From Bartonella machadoae (lineage in GTDB: Bacteria > Pseudomonadota > Alphaproteobacteria > Rhizobiales > Rhizobiaceae): a stretch of DNA of 64,000 nucleotides. The notes beneath the pieces are model-generated. The model ran no database searches, was not told where the DNA came from, and worked only from the letters and a program-made list of their open reading frames with translations. The DNA lies in the NCBI RefSeq assembly GCF_022559585.1, contig NZ_CP087114.1, positions 165,095 to 229,094 on the forward strand. The letters run 5' to 3'. Positions 17,863 through 28,755 of this stretch are shown one piece after another; the stretch's first letter is position 1; each line of letters opens with the position of its first letter. The translations under genes and the position numbers were made by a program.

Positions 17863-18744
17863 CCTGTATAGAGCGGTTTTAAAAGAGCTTATTTGTCCAT
17901 AAATAATATTGTTTTGTATTTTCAGATTTAAAGAAAAAATGCAGTAATTTAGTAATTTGTAGAGTATAATAGAGAAATGCCTTGTTCAATTGAGGTCGTA
18001 TTTTACGGGTGTAAAATTTCAATAAATTATTTATCTATAACAGAAAATGAAGAATAAAAATTAGAATTTCTCCACGGGATTTACAAGAGCAATATAGTTC
18101 CTTTGAACAAATGGTCGGTTAGTTTTATCTTTGTAAAAATTTCATACCAATTTAATGCTTATAGAAAAAATAACCAGCGTCTCTCTTTATAAAAGAAAAT
18201 ACTCTAACGCACTCTTGATTTCTCTTTGTCTAAAATCCTATTGCGAAAAAGTGTTTAGGCTCATTTGACATCAATAACTTCCAATTAAAATACTGTCATA
18301 CTTTTTGTAGTTATGGAGTTTGGTGATTGCGATACTAAGAGTTGAGTTACTTTGTAAAATGCAATTACAGTATTATTATGCCGCGAATATAAAGGAGCAA
18401 TGATAGCTTAAAATTCTCGAAGAGTATAAATTTATCTTTTTTACAATAGAGATACATCTCGATATGAATGACTAAAGAGCAGTTACTTACTTACAAAAAT
18501 GGATATAGACGTCATTAATGAATTTATAGTTTCAAGCTTATAAAGAGAAAGTCGATTTTTTTAAAAAAAACAAAAATTATTCAGAAAGCTAAATGACATG
18601 AGCGTGGACACTTCTGATAAGAGAAAAGTAAGGAATGTTTTCTTGATATTTATAATTTAATGCCGCATTGTTACTTTATTTAGTTATGAACACAAGGAGT
18701 TTTGCGTTTATTTATTGGGGGAAAACGCTCAAGGAATAAGGAAA
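17863..18744. other. AT-rich intergenic region
   Basis: About 880 bp between the IalB-like gene and the Ppx/GppA gene. I see no gene, tRNA or clear terminator. The sequence is rich in stop codons in all frames. Confidence 0.5.
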
Positions 18745-20046
18745 ATGACCCCATTAGATTATGATTCAAAAGAATCAAAGAAAGGAAGAGCGCATGATAT
18801 CAAAGCAAAGCAATTCTATGATCACAGCGCTAGTCATCATAATCACTCTGCTTTGTTACAGACAGGAAGGGATTCCCTTTCCGTTGATATAAAGCACCAA
18901 CAACGAAGAAGACGTCGTAAACAGAAGCCTATTCAATCGGATACAACTTTTGAATTTAATGGTCGAGCAACTATAGGTATTAAGAAAGCAAAAGGCTCAA
19001 AAACAACTTTTCTTCCACAGTTTTCTCGTTTGAAATCGCCGCCTCTTTATGCTGCACTTGATTTGGGAACGAACAATTGTCGTCTTCTTATCGCATCTCC
19101 TAGTAAACCAGGGTATTTTCATGTTGTTGATGCTTTTTCACGTATTGTACGATTAGGAGAAGGTTTAGTAAATAACGGTTTTCTTCATACACAAGCAATG
19201 GATCGTGCGATTGAAGCATTAAAGATTTGTCATTTAAAGCTAAAGCAGAGGCGTATTAAACGTTATCGTTTAGTTGCAACGGAAGCTTGCCGTTTGGCAA
19301 AAAATGGGAAACATTTTATTCAACGCGTTTTGGATGAGACTGGTCTTGAATTAGAAATTGTTGATCAGGAAACCGAAGCACGTTTTGCTGTTTCAGGTTG
19401 TGGTACGCTTGTTGAACCGAATACCGATGCAATTGTGCTTTTTGATATTGGAGGAGGTTCATCAGAAATTGTGCTTCTTGATGTTTCCAAAAAGCGTTCT
19501 TTACGTTTAACAGAACAAATTACGGCATGGACTTCTCTTCCTGTTGGTGTTGTCACGCTTGCTGAACGCTTTGGAGGCAGTAATGGTAGTTTAGACGATT
19601 TTGAGAAAATGAAAAGTTATGTGCGAAATTTGTTAAATAATTTTTCAGAACGTCATCAATTGGGGACTCTTGCTCAAGGGTCAAAGTTTCATCTTTTGGG
19701 AACTTCTGGAACGATTACAACTTTAGCGGGAATGTATCTTAATTTAGAACGTTATGACCGAAGACAAGTTGATGGTATTTGGATGGATGATGCAGACATT
19801 ACACTTATGGTGGAGCGTGTATTGTCATGGGATATAAAAAAACGTGCAACTAATCCTTGTATTGGACGAGAAAGAGCAGATTTAATTTTAGCTGGTTGTG
19901 CAATTTTAGATGTTATTCGAGAAGTTTGGCCCAGTCGACGATTAAGAGTTGCTGATCGTGGTTTGAGAGAAGGAATTTTGATAGAGTTGATGTTACGCGA
20001 TGGTGTATGGTGTCGATATAGGAAAGGAAAACGTTTCAGACGTTAG
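18745..20046 (+). CDS. ppx: Exopolyphosphatase / pppGpp phosphohydrolase family protein
   Basis: 433 residues from the ATG at 18745, which has aaggaataagga in front; a TTG 30 bases earlier would add ten residues. After a basic, poorly conserved N-terminus (RRRRRKQKP near residue 55) comes the actin-like ATPase fold of Ppx/GppA. The phosphate-1 motif is ALDLGTNNCRLLIA (about 105), followed by a FSRIVRLGEGL loop, the phosphate-2 motif LFDIGGGSSEIVL (about 230) and LGTSGTITTLAGMYL (about 320). The family releases phosphate from polyphosphate or converts pppGpp to ppGpp; which one is undecided here. The next gene, rlmE, follows after 33 bases, so the two may be co-transcribed. Confidence 0.9.
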   Translation: MTPLDYDSKESKKGRAHDIKAKQFYDHSASHHNHSALLQTGRDSLSVDIKHQQRRRRRKQKPIQSDTTFEFNGRATIGIKKAKGSKTTFLPQFSRLKSPPLYAALDLGTNNCRLLIASPSKPGYFHVVDAFSRIVRLGEGLVNNGFLHTQAMDRAIEALKICHLKLKQRRIKRYRLVATEACRLAKNGKHFIQRVLDETGLELEIVDQETEARFAVSGCGTLVEPNTDAIVLFDIGGGSSEIVLLDVSKKRSLRLTEQITAWTSLPVGVVTLAERFGGSNGSLDDFEKMKSYVRNLLNNFSERHQLGTLAQGSKFHLLGTSGTITTLAGMYLNLERYDRRQVDGIWMDDADITLMVERVLSWDIKKRATNPCIGRERADLILAGCAILDVIREVWPSRRLRVADRGLREGILIELMLRDGVWCRYRKGKRFRR

Positions 20047-20079
20047 CAGATTATCAAAAGACGGAGACAATGAATAACG

Positions 20080-20808
20080 ATGAAAAAAACGATAAAAACA
20101 CCAGCTGGTGGATACGGTGGTTCAGGCTCACATGAATTATATCAACGTGTAAAGAAGAAAGCAGGAACCATTAAAGCGTCGTCACGGCGGTGGTTAGAAA
20201 GGCATCTAAATGATCCTTATGTTCATCAGTCTAAAGTAGATGGTTATCGGTCGCGTGCGGCTTATAAATTAATTGAAATTAATGAGCGTTATAAGTTTCT
20301 CAAAAAAGGTCAAAAGATTATTGACTTAGGTACGGCTCCGGGAGGATGGTGTCAGGTCGCTGTACGTGTAGTTGGCTCCAGTGATAAAAAACCGAGTGTT
20401 GTGGGCATTGATTATTTGCCTGTTGACCCATTACCTGGAGTTGTAATGTTGCAAATGGATTTTTTGCATGCAGATGCACCACAGAAATTAACTGATGCCT
20501 TAGGGACAAAGCCGGATGTGGTGCTTTCTGATATGGCAGCACCAACAACAGGTCATCGTCAGACGGATCATTTAAGGACGATTCATTTATGTGAAGTTGC
20601 TGCTGAGTTTGCTCTTTCAGTTCTTAAGCCTGGAGGACATTTTTTAGCAAAAGCCTTTCAAGGTGGAGCGGAAAACACCCTTCTCACAACATTAAAACAG
20701 AATTTCAAAACAGTTCATCATGTCAAACCACCTGCAAGCCGATCAGAATCCGTAGAGCTTTACCTTTTAGCTTTAAATTTTAAGGGTAAAACAGAAGTGC
20801 AACAATAG
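20080..20808 (+). CDS. rlmE: 23S rRNA (uridine-2'-O-)-methyltransferase RlmE (FtsJ)
   Basis: 242 residues. The RrmJ/FtsJ fold is clear: [14 protein letters not shown], then the SAM-binding motif [15 protein letters not shown] at about residue 84, then [18 protein letters not shown] and [15 protein letters not shown]. The K-D-K-E catalytic set is represented by K (SRAAYKL), D (LSDMAAP), K (LAKAFQGG) and E (SESVELYLL). It methylates U2552 of 23S rRNA in late 50S assembly. The basic N-terminal extension of about 45 residues is usual in Rhizobiales. Confidence 0.95.
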   Translation: MKKTIKTPAGGYGGSGSHELYQRVKKKAGTIKASSRRWLERHLNDPYVHQSKVDGYRSRAAYKLIEINERYKFLKKGQKIIDLGTAPGGWCQVAVRVVGSSDKKPSVVGIDYLPVDPLPGVVMLQMDFLHADAPQKLTDALGTKPDVVLSDMAAPTTGHRQTDHLRTIHLCEVAAEFALSVLKPGGHFLAKAFQGGAENTLLTTLKQNFKTVHHVKPPASRSESVELYLLALNFKGKTEVQQ

Positions 20809-20978
20809 CTTTTTTCCAGAAGATTGAAGTGTATTGATATATTAAGAATATAAGGGTATTTGCGAATAGTTGTTGATGACATTATGGGCAGTTTTTCTTT
20901 TGTCAATAATGAAAAACTGGTAAAACTGATACGTTACCTATAGAGGCAGAAGGATTGATTCCTCAGTGAGTATTTCCA

Positions 20979-22001
20979 ATGAAATTTCTTGATCAAGCTA
21001 AAGTTTATATTCGTTCTGGGAATGGGGGGGCAGGAGCAGTCTCCTTTCGTCGTGAAAAATTTATTGAATTTGGTGGGCCTGATGGAGGGAATGGAGGACG
21101 CGGTGGTGATGTTTGGGCTGTTGTTGTTGATGGACTGAACACGCTAATCGATTATCGCTATCAGCAGCATTTTAGAGCAAAAACAGGAGGACATGGTAAG
21201 GGGCGTAATATGTCGGGTGAAAAGGGTGATGATATCATTCTTAGAGTACCGGTTGGGACACAAATTTTTGAAGAAGATAATGAAACGCTAATCTGTGATT
21301 TAACACAAGTGGGACAACGTTACCGTCTTGCAAAAGGAGGGAACGGTGGTTTTGGGAATCTTCATTTTACGACCTCTACGAATCGGGCACCTCGTCGTGC
21401 AAATCCTGGTTTAGCTGGTGAAGAGCGCACATTGTGGCTTCGTTTGAAGTTAATTGCTGATGGTGGAATTGTTGGTTTGCCGAATGCTGGAAAGTCAACT
21501 TTTTTAGCATCAGTAACAGCTGCAAAACCAAAAATTGCTGATTATCCTTTTACCACTCTGCATCCTCATCTTGGTGTTGCACGCATTGATGCACGTGAAT
21601 TTGTTTTGGCTGATATTCCTGGTCTCATTGAAGGGGCTCATGAAGGTATAGGAATTGGAGATCGTTTTTTAGGGCATGTTGAACGCTGTGGTGTTTTACT
21701 CCATTTGGTTTCTGCTCAAGAAGAAGATGTGGCAAAAGCGTACCAGATTGTGCGTAAGGAATTAGAGGCATATGGGAATAACTTAAGTAATAAGACAGAA
21801 ATTATAGCTTTAAGTCAGATAGATACTCTCACTATTGAAGAACGAAAAGCTAAACAAGAGATTTTGCAAAAGGTAACGGGTAAATCTGTGATGATGTTTT
21901 CTGCGGTCAGTCGTGAAGGTTTAGAAAATGTGCTCCGTGCTATCGCACATATCATTGAAATGGCACGCAAAAATGATGATGACAGAGTAAAGCAGGATTG
22001 A
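20979..22001 (+). CDS. obgE: Obg family GTPase (ObgE/CgtA)
   Basis: 340 residues. The glycine-rich Obg fold occupies the first 158 residues ([24 protein letters not shown]). The GTPase domain follows, with P-loop GLPNAGKST at about 166, switch region [13 protein letters not shown] and [12 protein letters not shown]. The usual NKxD base-recognition motif reads SQID here. The protein ends soon after the G domain, with no C-terminal OCT extension. Obg proteins act in ribosome assembly and growth control. The stop overlaps the proB start by one base (TGATG), indicating an operon. Confidence 0.95.
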   Translation: MKFLDQAKVYIRSGNGGAGAVSFRREKFIEFGGPDGGNGGRGGDVWAVVVDGLNTLIDYRYQQHFRAKTGGHGKGRNMSGEKGDDIILRVPVGTQIFEEDNETLICDLTQVGQRYRLAKGGNGGFGNLHFTTSTNRAPRRANPGLAGEERTLWLRLKLIADGGIVGLPNAGKSTFLASVTAAKPKIADYPFTTLHPHLGVARIDAREFVLADIPGLIEGAHEGIGIGDRFLGHVERCGVLLHLVSAQEEDVAKAYQIVRKELEAYGNNLSNKTEIIALSQIDTLTIEERKAKQEILQKVTGKSVMMFSAVSREGLENVLRAIAHIIEMARKNDDDRVKQD

Positions 22002-23146
22002 TGAAGATGGCAGTTGGATTGCAAAAACTTGCACATTATAAACGCATTGTAATCAAAATTGGATCTGCGCTTTTGGTTGATCCTCAGACAGGTTTACGGG
22101 CTGAATGGCTCAACAGTTTGGTAAGTGATGTTGCCAAGTTACGTCAAAAAGGTATTGAGATTTTATTGGTGTCTTCAGGTGCGATTGCTTTAGGAAGAAC
22201 ATTGCTCCAGCTCCCTAAGGGAGCTTTGAAATTAGAAGAGAGTCAGGCGTGTGCTGCTTTAGGACAAATTGAATTATCCAAAACATATGGCGATGCGTTT
22301 GCTCAATATGGATTAAAGACGGGTCAAATTTTACTCACTCTTTTCGATACGGAAGAGCGACGGCGTTATCTCAATGCACGTGCTACAATTAATGTCCTTT
22401 TGCGTTTTGGAGCTGTGCCGGTTATCAATGAAAATGATACTGTAGCAACAAGTGAAATTCGCTATGGTGATAATGATCGTTTAGCGGCACGGGTAGCAAC
22501 AATGATGGGTTCAGATCTTTTGATACTTTTATCAGATATTGATGGCCTTTATACGAAATCTCCTCATCGTGATCCTACGGCTGAATTTATCCCTTTTGTT
22601 GCATCAATCACGAGTGATATCGAAAAAATGGCAGATGGAGCTGCTTCAGAGCTTTCTCGTGGGGGAATGAAGACCAAATTAGATGCTGGAAAAATAGCGA
22701 ATTCCGCTGGAACAGCGATGGTCATTACTTCAGGCAAGCGTATGAATCCTCTTTCGTCCCTTGAAAAGGGGGAGCGCAGCAGTTTTTTTGCTGCGAGTGA
22801 AAAACCTGTTAATGCTTGGAAAATTTGGATTTCTGGTCATTTAGAACCATCGGGTATTTTAACGATTGATCAGGGAGCAGTGAAGGCTCTTAAATCTGGA
22901 AAATCATTATTAGCAGCAGGAGTTATTGCTGTTGAGGGAAGATTCAATCGCGGAGATACGGTTGCGATTGTTGATATAAATGGAATTGAGATTGCTCGTG
23001 GACTTGTGAGTTATGGCAAAGATGAAGTTGTACGCATTATGGGGTGTAAAAGCGAAGAAATTGCATTTATCCTTGGATATGAAGCGCGCTCTGCTATGGT
23101 GCATCGTAATGATATGGTTTTACGATGCTTGACCGATTCTGCTTAA
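22001..23146 (+). CDS. proB: Glutamate 5-kinase
   Basis: 381 residues from ATG 22001; ATG 22007 is also possible. The amino-acid-kinase domain shows [35 protein letters not shown] and [16 protein letters not shown] domain occupies roughly the last 100 residues ([17 protein letters not shown]). It phosphorylates glutamate in the first step of proline synthesis, and proA for the second step follows directly. The start is coupled to the obgE stop. Confidence 0.96.
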   Translation: MKMAVGLQKLAHYKRIVIKIGSALLVDPQTGLRAEWLNSLVSDVAKLRQKGIEILLVSSGAIALGRTLLQLPKGALKLEESQACAALGQIELSKTYGDAFAQYGLKTGQILLTLFDTEERRRYLNARATINVLLRFGAVPVINENDTVATSEIRYGDNDRLAARVATMMGSDLLILLSDIDGLYTKSPHRDPTAEFIPFVASITSDIEKMADGAASELSRGGMKTKLDAGKIANSAGTAMVITSGKRMNPLSSLEKGERSSFFAASEKPVNAWKIWISGHLEPSGILTIDQGAVKALKSGKSLLAAGVIAVEGRFNRGDTVAIVDINGIEIARGLVSYGKDEVVRIMGCKSEEIAFILGYEARSAMVHRNDMVLRCLTDSA

Positions 23147-23183
23147 AAAAGTTATCTTTTACTTTGTTTATTGCTTTTGCAGA

Positions 23184-24452
23184 ATGGATGATACTATGGC
23201 TTTAAAAGAACAAATGAAAGACATGGGGAAAAAAGCGCGTCATGCTGCTGCGGAACTAGCTGTTATGTCTTCTGAACAAAAGAATAAGGCATTAGAAGCG
23301 ATAGCTTTGAGTTTAGAGGATCAATCAGCTGAAATTTTACAGGCTAATCGTCAAGATTTAGCGAACGCTGTTCAGAATAATTTAAATGCAGCCATGGTTG
23401 ATAGGCTTAAGTTAGATGAATTGCGTTTGGATGCAATCATAGAGAGTGTGCGTCATATTGCTTCTTTACCTGATCCAGTTGGACAAGTGATGGATGAATG
23501 GACACGTCCAAATGGGCTTCATATTAGTCGTGTCCGTACACCTCTTGGTGTCATTGGCATCATTTATGAAAGTCGACCAAATGTGACAATTGATGCAAGC
23601 GCTTTATGTTTAAAGGCTGGAAATGCTGCAATTTTACGTGGTGGGTCAGATAGTTTTCATTCTGCTCATGCGCTCCATTGTGCGTTGGTGAGAGGATTGG
23701 AAAAAGCTGATTTTCCTAAAGATGCAATTCAAATGGTTGGAACGACAGATCGGAATGCTGTTGGAGAAATGCTTAAAGGATTGGATGGTACGATTGATGT
23801 GATTATACCTCGTGGTGGAAAAAGCCTTGTTGCACGCGTGCAGTCTGATGCACGTGTTCCAACCTTTGCCCATTTAGAAGGGCTCTGTCATATCTATATT
23901 GATCAATCAGCAGATTTAGATATGGCGCGTAAGATTGTTATAAATGCAAAGTTGCGCAGAACCGGTATATGTGGCGCTGTTGAAACAGTTCTCATTGACC
24001 GACAAGCATTAAAAAAGTTTCTTCCTGTTCTCATTGCTTTACAAGAAAAGGGATGTGAAATTCGTGCAACAGAGGATATTGTTTCTCTCCTACCAGATGT
24101 TAAATTAGCCTCTGAAGAAGATTGGTCGCATGAATATCTTGATGCAATTCTTTCTGTCAAAACAGTTCAAGGTATTGAGGGAGCCATTGCGCATATTCAA
24201 CGTTATTCATCGGGGCATACAGAATCGATTATTGCTGAGGATATGAGGGTGGTAAAAATATTTTTTAATCGTTTGGATTCAGCTATTTTACTTCATAATG
24301 CATCTACGCAATTTGCTGATGGAGGTGAATTTGGTTTTGGAGCAGAAATTGGTATTGCAACAGGAAAAATGCATGCACGTGGTCCAATTGGTGTTGAACA
24401 GCTGACATCATTTCAGTATCATATTAAAGGAAATGGGCAGGTTAGGCCTTGA
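23184..24452 (+). CDS. proA: Gamma-glutamyl phosphate reductase
   Basis: 422 residues; ATG 23196 is an alternative start. It has the aldehyde-dehydrogenase-type fold with [37 protein letters not shown] and the catalytic cysteine in [12 protein letters not shown]. It reduces glutamyl-5-phosphate to the semialdehyde with NADPH. It lies 37 bases after proB and overlaps nadD by four bases. Confidence 0.96.
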   Translation: MDDTMALKEQMKDMGKKARHAAAELAVMSSEQKNKALEAIALSLEDQSAEILQANRQDLANAVQNNLNAAMVDRLKLDELRLDAIIESVRHIASLPDPVGQVMDEWTRPNGLHISRVRTPLGVIGIIYESRPNVTIDASALCLKAGNAAILRGGSDSFHSAHALHCALVRGLEKADFPKDAIQMVGTTDRNAVGEMLKGLDGTIDVIIPRGGKSLVARVQSDARVPTFAHLEGLCHIYIDQSADLDMARKIVINAKLRRTGICGAVETVLIDRQALKKFLPVLIALQEKGCEIRATEDIVSLLPDVKLASEEDWSHEYLDAILSVKTVQGIEGAIAHIQRYSSGHTESIIAEDMRVVKIFFNRLDSAILLHNASTQFADGGEFGFGAEIGIATGKMHARGPIGVEQLTSFQYHIKGNGQVRP

Positions 24453-25075
24453 AAAATCTGTTTTTTCCTTGGAAAGATCGCATGCCACATGTTGAAAAGT
24501 CCAATATTGTTGGTCTTTTTGGTGGGTCTTTTAATCCGCCGCATGCTGGACATCTTCTTGTTGCAAAAAGCGCAATTCGGCGTTTACATCTTGATCAATT
24601 ATGGTGGATGGTAACTCCAGGAAACCCCTTAAAGGATTGTACACATTTACCTTCTTTAGATGAGAGAATGCGGCTAAGTATTGAACGCGTTGATCATCCA
24701 AAGATTCGTGTAACGGGTTTTGAACAGGCAATAGGTAGTAAAGTATCAATAGATACGATTTCTCATATTCTCACACATTGTCGTGGTGTCCGTTTTGTGT
24801 GGGTGATGGGTGCAGACAGTTTTGCAACGATACATCATTGGTATCGATGGCGTGCTATTGTCTCCATGCTTCCGATTGCAATTGTTGATCGTCCTTTTGC
24901 GCATATGTCAGCACTTTCTTCTCCTATGGCACATATTTACCGTTCTTTTCGTTTGGATGAGAGAGAAAGTATACGATTACCTTTTATGAAACCACCGGCT
25001 TGGACTTATTTACATGGCCCTTTGTCTTTTCAGTCTTCAACGAAACTTCGTTTAAAGGAGAATAATTTTTCTTGA
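24449..25075 (+). CDS. nadD: Nicotinate-nucleotide adenylyltransferase
   Basis: 208 residues from TTG 24449, which overlaps the proA stop (TTGA); ATG 24482 would give 197 residues and is equally credible. The nucleotidyltransferase motif [14 protein letters not shown] lies near the start, followed by [26 protein letters not shown] and a C-terminal SSTKLR, a variant of the usual ISST-R motif. It makes nicotinate adenine dinucleotide in NAD synthesis. rsfS follows, as in many bacteria. Confidence 0.93.
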   Translation: MKNLFFPWKDRMPHVEKSNIVGLFGGSFNPPHAGHLLVAKSAIRRLHLDQLWWMVTPGNPLKDCTHLPSLDERMRLSIERVDHPKIRVTGFEQAIGSKVSIDTISHILTHCRGVRFVWVMGADSFATIHHWYRWRAIVSMLPIAIVDRPFAHMSALSSPMAHIYRSFRLDERESIRLPFMKPPAWTYLHGPLSFQSSTKLRLKENNFS

Positions 25076-25137
25076 ATATTTTGTAAGATTCTGCTTCTCT
25101 TTCCCCTATGATTTAAATAATAAGAAAGGATATTGGT

Positions 25138-25560
25138 CTGAAAAATATTTCACAAAAATACTCTTACAGTATTGCACCTGCGACAGAAAAAAGAATCTTT
25201 TCTGTAAGCGATGGTCTCAAAATCATTCTCAAAAGTTTAGAGGATAGCAAAGCAGAAGATATTGTTTCCATTGATATTCAGGGTAAATCATCTTTGGCTG
25301 ATTACATGGTCATAGCTTCAGCACATTCACAACGCCATGTTACTGCTATTGCGGATCATTTGTTAGGCACTTGGAAAGACAGTGGATATGGTCTTGCAAG
25401 TGTAGAAGGGTTAGATACGGGTGATTGGGTATTGATTGATACAGGTGATATCATTGTTCATCTTTTTCGTCCAGAAATTCGTCTCTTTTACAATTTAGAA
25501 AAAATGTGGCTTGCTCCTGATGTAAACAATACAAAATCGGTTCTCTTTGGAGATCATTAA
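25138..25560 (+). CDS. rsfS: Ribosomal silencing factor RsfS, probable CTG start
   Basis: The conserved Iojap/RsfS domain reads from about codon 25 (DGLKIILKSLEDSK, then ADYMVIASAHSQRH, then GDWVLIDTGDIIVHLF). The frame is open from 25117, but no ATG, GTG or TTG precedes the TTG at 25294, which lies inside the conserved domain and would delete it. A CTG at 25138 has aagga seven bases upstream, an ideal spacing, so I take it as the start, giving 140 residues. RsfS binds ribosomal protein L14 and blocks subunit joining in poor conditions. Function is secure; the start codon is inference. Confidence 0.85.
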   Translation: MKNISQKYSYSIAPATEKRIFSVSDGLKIILKSLEDSKAEDIVSIDIQGKSSLADYMVIASAHSQRHVTAIADHLLGTWKDSGYGLASVEGLDTGDWVLIDTGDIIVHLFRPEIRLFYNLEKMWLAPDVNNTKSVLFGDH

Positions 25561-25561
25561 C

Positions 25562-26044
25562 ATGCAAATTTCTATTTTTGCTGTTGGTCGCATGAAGATG
25601 GGAGCAGAACACACATTGTTTCACCATTATTTGGATCGTTTTTCTAAAAGTTCTGGAGTTGTGGGATTTCATTTCAAAAAATTACAAGAGATATTAGAAA
25701 GTCGTGCGCAGACAGCATGTCAGCGCATGGAAGAAGAGGGGAGAAAGCTTATCGAATTTTTGCCTGACAAGTGCCGATTAATTGTGCTTGATGAGCGTGG
25801 AAAATCGATTTCATCATCTGCTTTTGCTGAAAAGTTAGGTTTCTATCGTGATGAAGGTGTCCATGATTTGATCATTGCTTTAGGGGGGCCTGATGGGCAT
25901 AATGAACAGATAAGAAGCCGTGCTGATTTTCTTTTGTCTTTTGGTTTTATGACGTGGCCGCATCAAATTGCACGTATACTTCTTGCTGAACAACTTTATC
26001 GTGCTGTAACGATTGCCAGTAACCACCCTTATCATCGCGTTTAA
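25562..26044 (+). CDS. rlmH: 23S rRNA (pseudouridine1915-N3)-methyltransferase RlmH
   Basis: 160 residues from ATG 25562 (MQISIFAVGRMK), the usual family start; a TTG at 25547 would overlap rsfS. It is a SPOUT-class enzyme with the knotted SAM site IALGGPDGHNEQIR and the C-terminal FMTWPHQIARILLAEQLYRA and HPYHR. It methylates pseudouridine 1915 in the 70S ribosome. The gene starts two bases after the rsfS stop. Confidence 0.95.
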   Translation: MQISIFAVGRMKMGAEHTLFHHYLDRFSKSSGVVGFHFKKLQEILESRAQTACQRMEEEGRKLIEFLPDKCRLIVLDERGKSISSSAFAEKLGFYRDEGVHDLIIALGGPDGHNEQIRSRADFLLSFGFMTWPHQIARILLAEQLYRAVTIASNHPYHRV

Positions 26045-26140
26045 TATTTTTAGACAATTTTTAGCACTTATTTGTGTATTTATTAATATTGTTTTAGTTG
26101 ACGTCATTTAAAGCATCACTCATTTATGTGATGATGCTTA

Positions 26141-27424
26141 ATGGTTGGGCAAATGGGAAATCTTCTTCATAGAAAGGTGCAACATTTATATGAAGAATTT
26201 ATGCTATTTTTCGTGTTGTTCTTGAGTCTATTTTTTTGTTTTTCTATATCACATGCTGAAGATACAGTAAGGAGTGCAGAAGAAGCACAGAGAGCGTTAA
26301 AAGAGATTCACCAGAATATTTCACTTTCGCGTGAGCGGGTTGCTTTCCTTGAGCGTCAAGTTGAAGTTTTAAAAAAAGATCAGCGTGCTTTAAGTGATGC
26401 ACTCATCAAGGTTGCTAAAGCAGAACGTGCCGTAGCAGGTGATATTGCTGAAAGAGAAGAAAAGCTAAAAAAAATGATAAAAAAGCGGGTGCAAGTTCAA
26501 CAAAATCTGAAAAATCGTCGTGCAGAATTTGCGGAAGTTCTTGCCATTTTAGAACGTATGGGGTTAAATCCCGCTCCTGCTCTTTTAGTGAGACCTGAAG
26601 ATGTATTAACTTCTGTCCGTAGTTCTGTTTTATTAGGGGCTGTTATCCCTCAAATGCAAGAGAAAACACGCGCTTTAACAGAAAGTCTGAAGGAGTTGAC
26701 CTATTTAACCAATTCAATTACCACGGAGTATACAGCGTTAAAGGCTAAAATGCAAAAGCAAGCAGAACAGAAAAAGCATTTAGAGCTTTTATTAGACAAA
26801 AAAGCTAAGTTACAACAAAGATCAGAAGAAGAGCTTACAGAGCAACAACAAAAGAACATTGCTCTTGCTAAACAAGCGCGCTCTTTAGAGGAGTTGATTT
26901 TAGAGCTTGATCGTCAATCAAAACAGAGCTCTGATGTCTCAAGACAGTTACAGAAAAATTTACAGTTGTTAGAGCAATCGAATTTTGAAAATCGAAAAGG
27001 TTCTTTACTTTTACCTGTTTTAGGAAAACGTGTGCAGCATGCGCATAATGGTTCACAGATGACGCGCTTTGGTGAAATGATTGAAACAGAAGCATCTGCC
27101 ATTGTTATATCTCCTACTGATGCTCTTGTTGCTTTTGCTGGGCCATTTCGTTCTTATGGACAATTAATTATTCTCAATGTCGGCAATGGTTATCATATCA
27201 TTCTTATTGGGATGTCAAAAATTAACGTAAGTCAGGGACAGTTTGTTCTTGCCGGTGAACCCCTTGGAACGATGGGAATGCAATTTGTTGCGAACAGTGT
27301 TGCATTGGATATAGGCAAAACGGCTCCAATGCTTTACATTGAGTTTCGCAAGCAGGGGAGACCTGTAAATCCAACTCCTTGGTGGCGGACTGAAAAAACG
27401 AGAAGGAACCAAAATGATTCGTAA
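26141..27424 (+). CDS. EnvC-like murein hydrolase activator (degenerate M23)
   Basis: 427 residues. A hydrophobic export segment (FFVLFLSLFFCFSIS, ending SHAED) lies near residue 35; ATG 26201 would place it at the very start. A long coiled coil covers about residues 40-290. The C-terminal LytM/M23 domain (residues about 310-420) keeps the fold (GPFRSYGQLIILNVGNGYH, LGTMG, LYIEFRKQGRPVNP) but lacks the zinc-binding HxH set, as in EnvC-type activators. Such proteins switch on periplasmic amidases during cell separation. The end overlaps ctpA by 11 bases. Confidence 0.88.
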   Translation: MVGQMGNLLHRKVQHLYEEFMLFFVLFLSLFFCFSISHAEDTVRSAEEAQRALKEIHQNISLSRERVAFLERQVEVLKKDQRALSDALIKVAKAERAVAGDIAEREEKLKKMIKKRVQVQQNLKNRRAEFAEVLAILERMGLNPAPALLVRPEDVLTSVRSSVLLGAVIPQMQEKTRALTESLKELTYLTNSITTEYTALKAKMQKQAEQKKHLELLLDKKAKLQQRSEEELTEQQQKNIALAKQARSLEELILELDRQSKQSSDVSRQLQKNLQLLEQSNFENRKGSLLLPVLGKRVQHAHNGSQMTRFGEMIETEASAIVISPTDALVAFAGPFRSYGQLIILNVGNGYHIILIGMSKINVSQGQFVLAGEPLGTMGMQFVANSVALDIGKTAPMLYIEFRKQGRPVNPTPWWRTEKTRRNQNDS

Positions 27425-28724
27425 AGTTATTCTTTTGGTCGCTGGGGTATTGCTCGGCGCCTGTTCAATGATAATGGTGCAGTCTGTTGCTGCCAATAAT
27501 GAAAATGATGTTTATAAAGAGTTGGCTTTATTTGGCGATATTTTTGAACGCGTCCGTATGCAATATGTGACGGTGCCAGATGATAAGAAGCTTATTGAAA
27601 ATGCTGTCAATGGGATGCTCACATCGCTTGATCCCCATTCATCTTATATGAATGCACAAGAAGCTAAGGAGATGCGGGATTCTACGAAGGGAGAATTCGG
27701 AGGTCTAGGTATTGAAGTTACCATGGAGAAAGGCTTAATTAAAGTTGTTTCCCCAATGGATGATACACCTGCTTCAAAAGCGGGTATTTTAGCAGGGGAT
27801 CTCATTTCAAAAATTGATGGTGTAGAGACGAATGGTCAAACATTGAATGAAGCTGTTAATAAGATGCGGGGAGCTCCTGGAGCACCCATAGCGTTGACAA
27901 TTATTCGTTCTGGTGTTGATAAGCCGCTTGAAATTAAGGTTGTTCGTGATATCATCAAAGTAAAAGCGGTAAAATATCGCGTTGAGAATGATATTGGATA
28001 TGTAAGAATTATTCAGTTTTCTGAGCAGACTTTTGGCAATCTTCAGGCCGCAATTAAAGATATTCAGTCGAAAATTCCTCAAGATAAGTTAAAGGGATAT
28101 GTTCTTGATTTACGGCTTAATCCTGGTGGTCTTTTAGATCAGGCAGTAAGCGTTTCGAGTGCTTTTCTCAATAAAGGTGAGATTGTCTCAACCCGTGGAC
28201 GTAAGAAGAGTGACGTGACGAGATTTGATGCTAAGCCAGGAGATATTATTGATGGAAAGCCTCTCATTGTGCTTATTAATGGTGGTTCGGCAAGTGCTTC
28301 TGAAATTGTTGCGGGTGCACTACAAGATCATCGTCGTGCTACGATTTTAGGGACGCAATCTTTTGGTAAGGGATCTGTTCAAACGATTATCCCTTTAGGT
28401 GAAAATGGTGCTTTACGTTTAACGACTGCGCTTTATTACACGCCGTCAGGCACTTCAATTCAAGGGACTGGAATTACACCTGATATTCTTGTAGAGCAAC
28501 CCCTTCCTGAAAAATATAAAGGTTATGATGTAAAGATTGGTGAATCGACATTAAAAGGGCATATCAAAGGGAAGCGAGAAAGCAAGAAAGGATCTGGTTC
28601 AGCTGCTTTTGTTCCACAAGACCCAAAGGATGATGTTCAATTGCATGAAGCTTATAAGCTGTTACGGGGTGAAATGGCGCATGCAGCTTTTCCACCAGAC
28701 CCCAATAAGGATATTTTAAAGTGA
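27414..28724 (+). CDS. ctpA: Carboxy-terminal processing protease (S41A)
   Basis: 436 residues with an N-terminal signal segment (VILLVAGVLLGACSM). A PDZ domain lies at about residues 90-175 (GGLGIEVTMEKGLIKVV). The S41 protease core shows YVRIIQF, LDLRLNPGGLLDQAV and the catalytic serine in NGGSASASEIVAGAL, with lysine in GTQSFGKGSVQT. Tail-specific proteases trim or degrade periplasmic proteins. Its position just upstream of ialA and ialB matches the Bartonella bacilliformis locus order as I recall it. Confidence 0.95.
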   Translation: MIRKVILLVAGVLLGACSMIMVQSVAANNENDVYKELALFGDIFERVRMQYVTVPDDKKLIENAVNGMLTSLDPHSSYMNAQEAKEMRDSTKGEFGGLGIEVTMEKGLIKVVSPMDDTPASKAGILAGDLISKIDGVETNGQTLNEAVNKMRGAPGAPIALTIIRSGVDKPLEIKVVRDIIKVKAVKYRVENDIGYVRIIQFSEQTFGNLQAAIKDIQSKIPQDKLKGYVLDLRLNPGGLLDQAVSVSSAFLNKGEIVSTRGRKKSDVTRFDAKPGDIIDGKPLIVLINGGSASASEIVAGALQDHRRATILGTQSFGKGSVQTIIPLGENGALRLTTALYYTPSGTSIQGTGITPDILVEQPLPEKYKGYDVKIGESTLKGHIKGKRESKKGSGSAAFVPQDPKDDVQLHEAYKLLRGEMAHAAFPPDPNKDILK

Positions 28725-28755
28725 AAAAGGGAATATACAGCTTGAGGATCATTGC

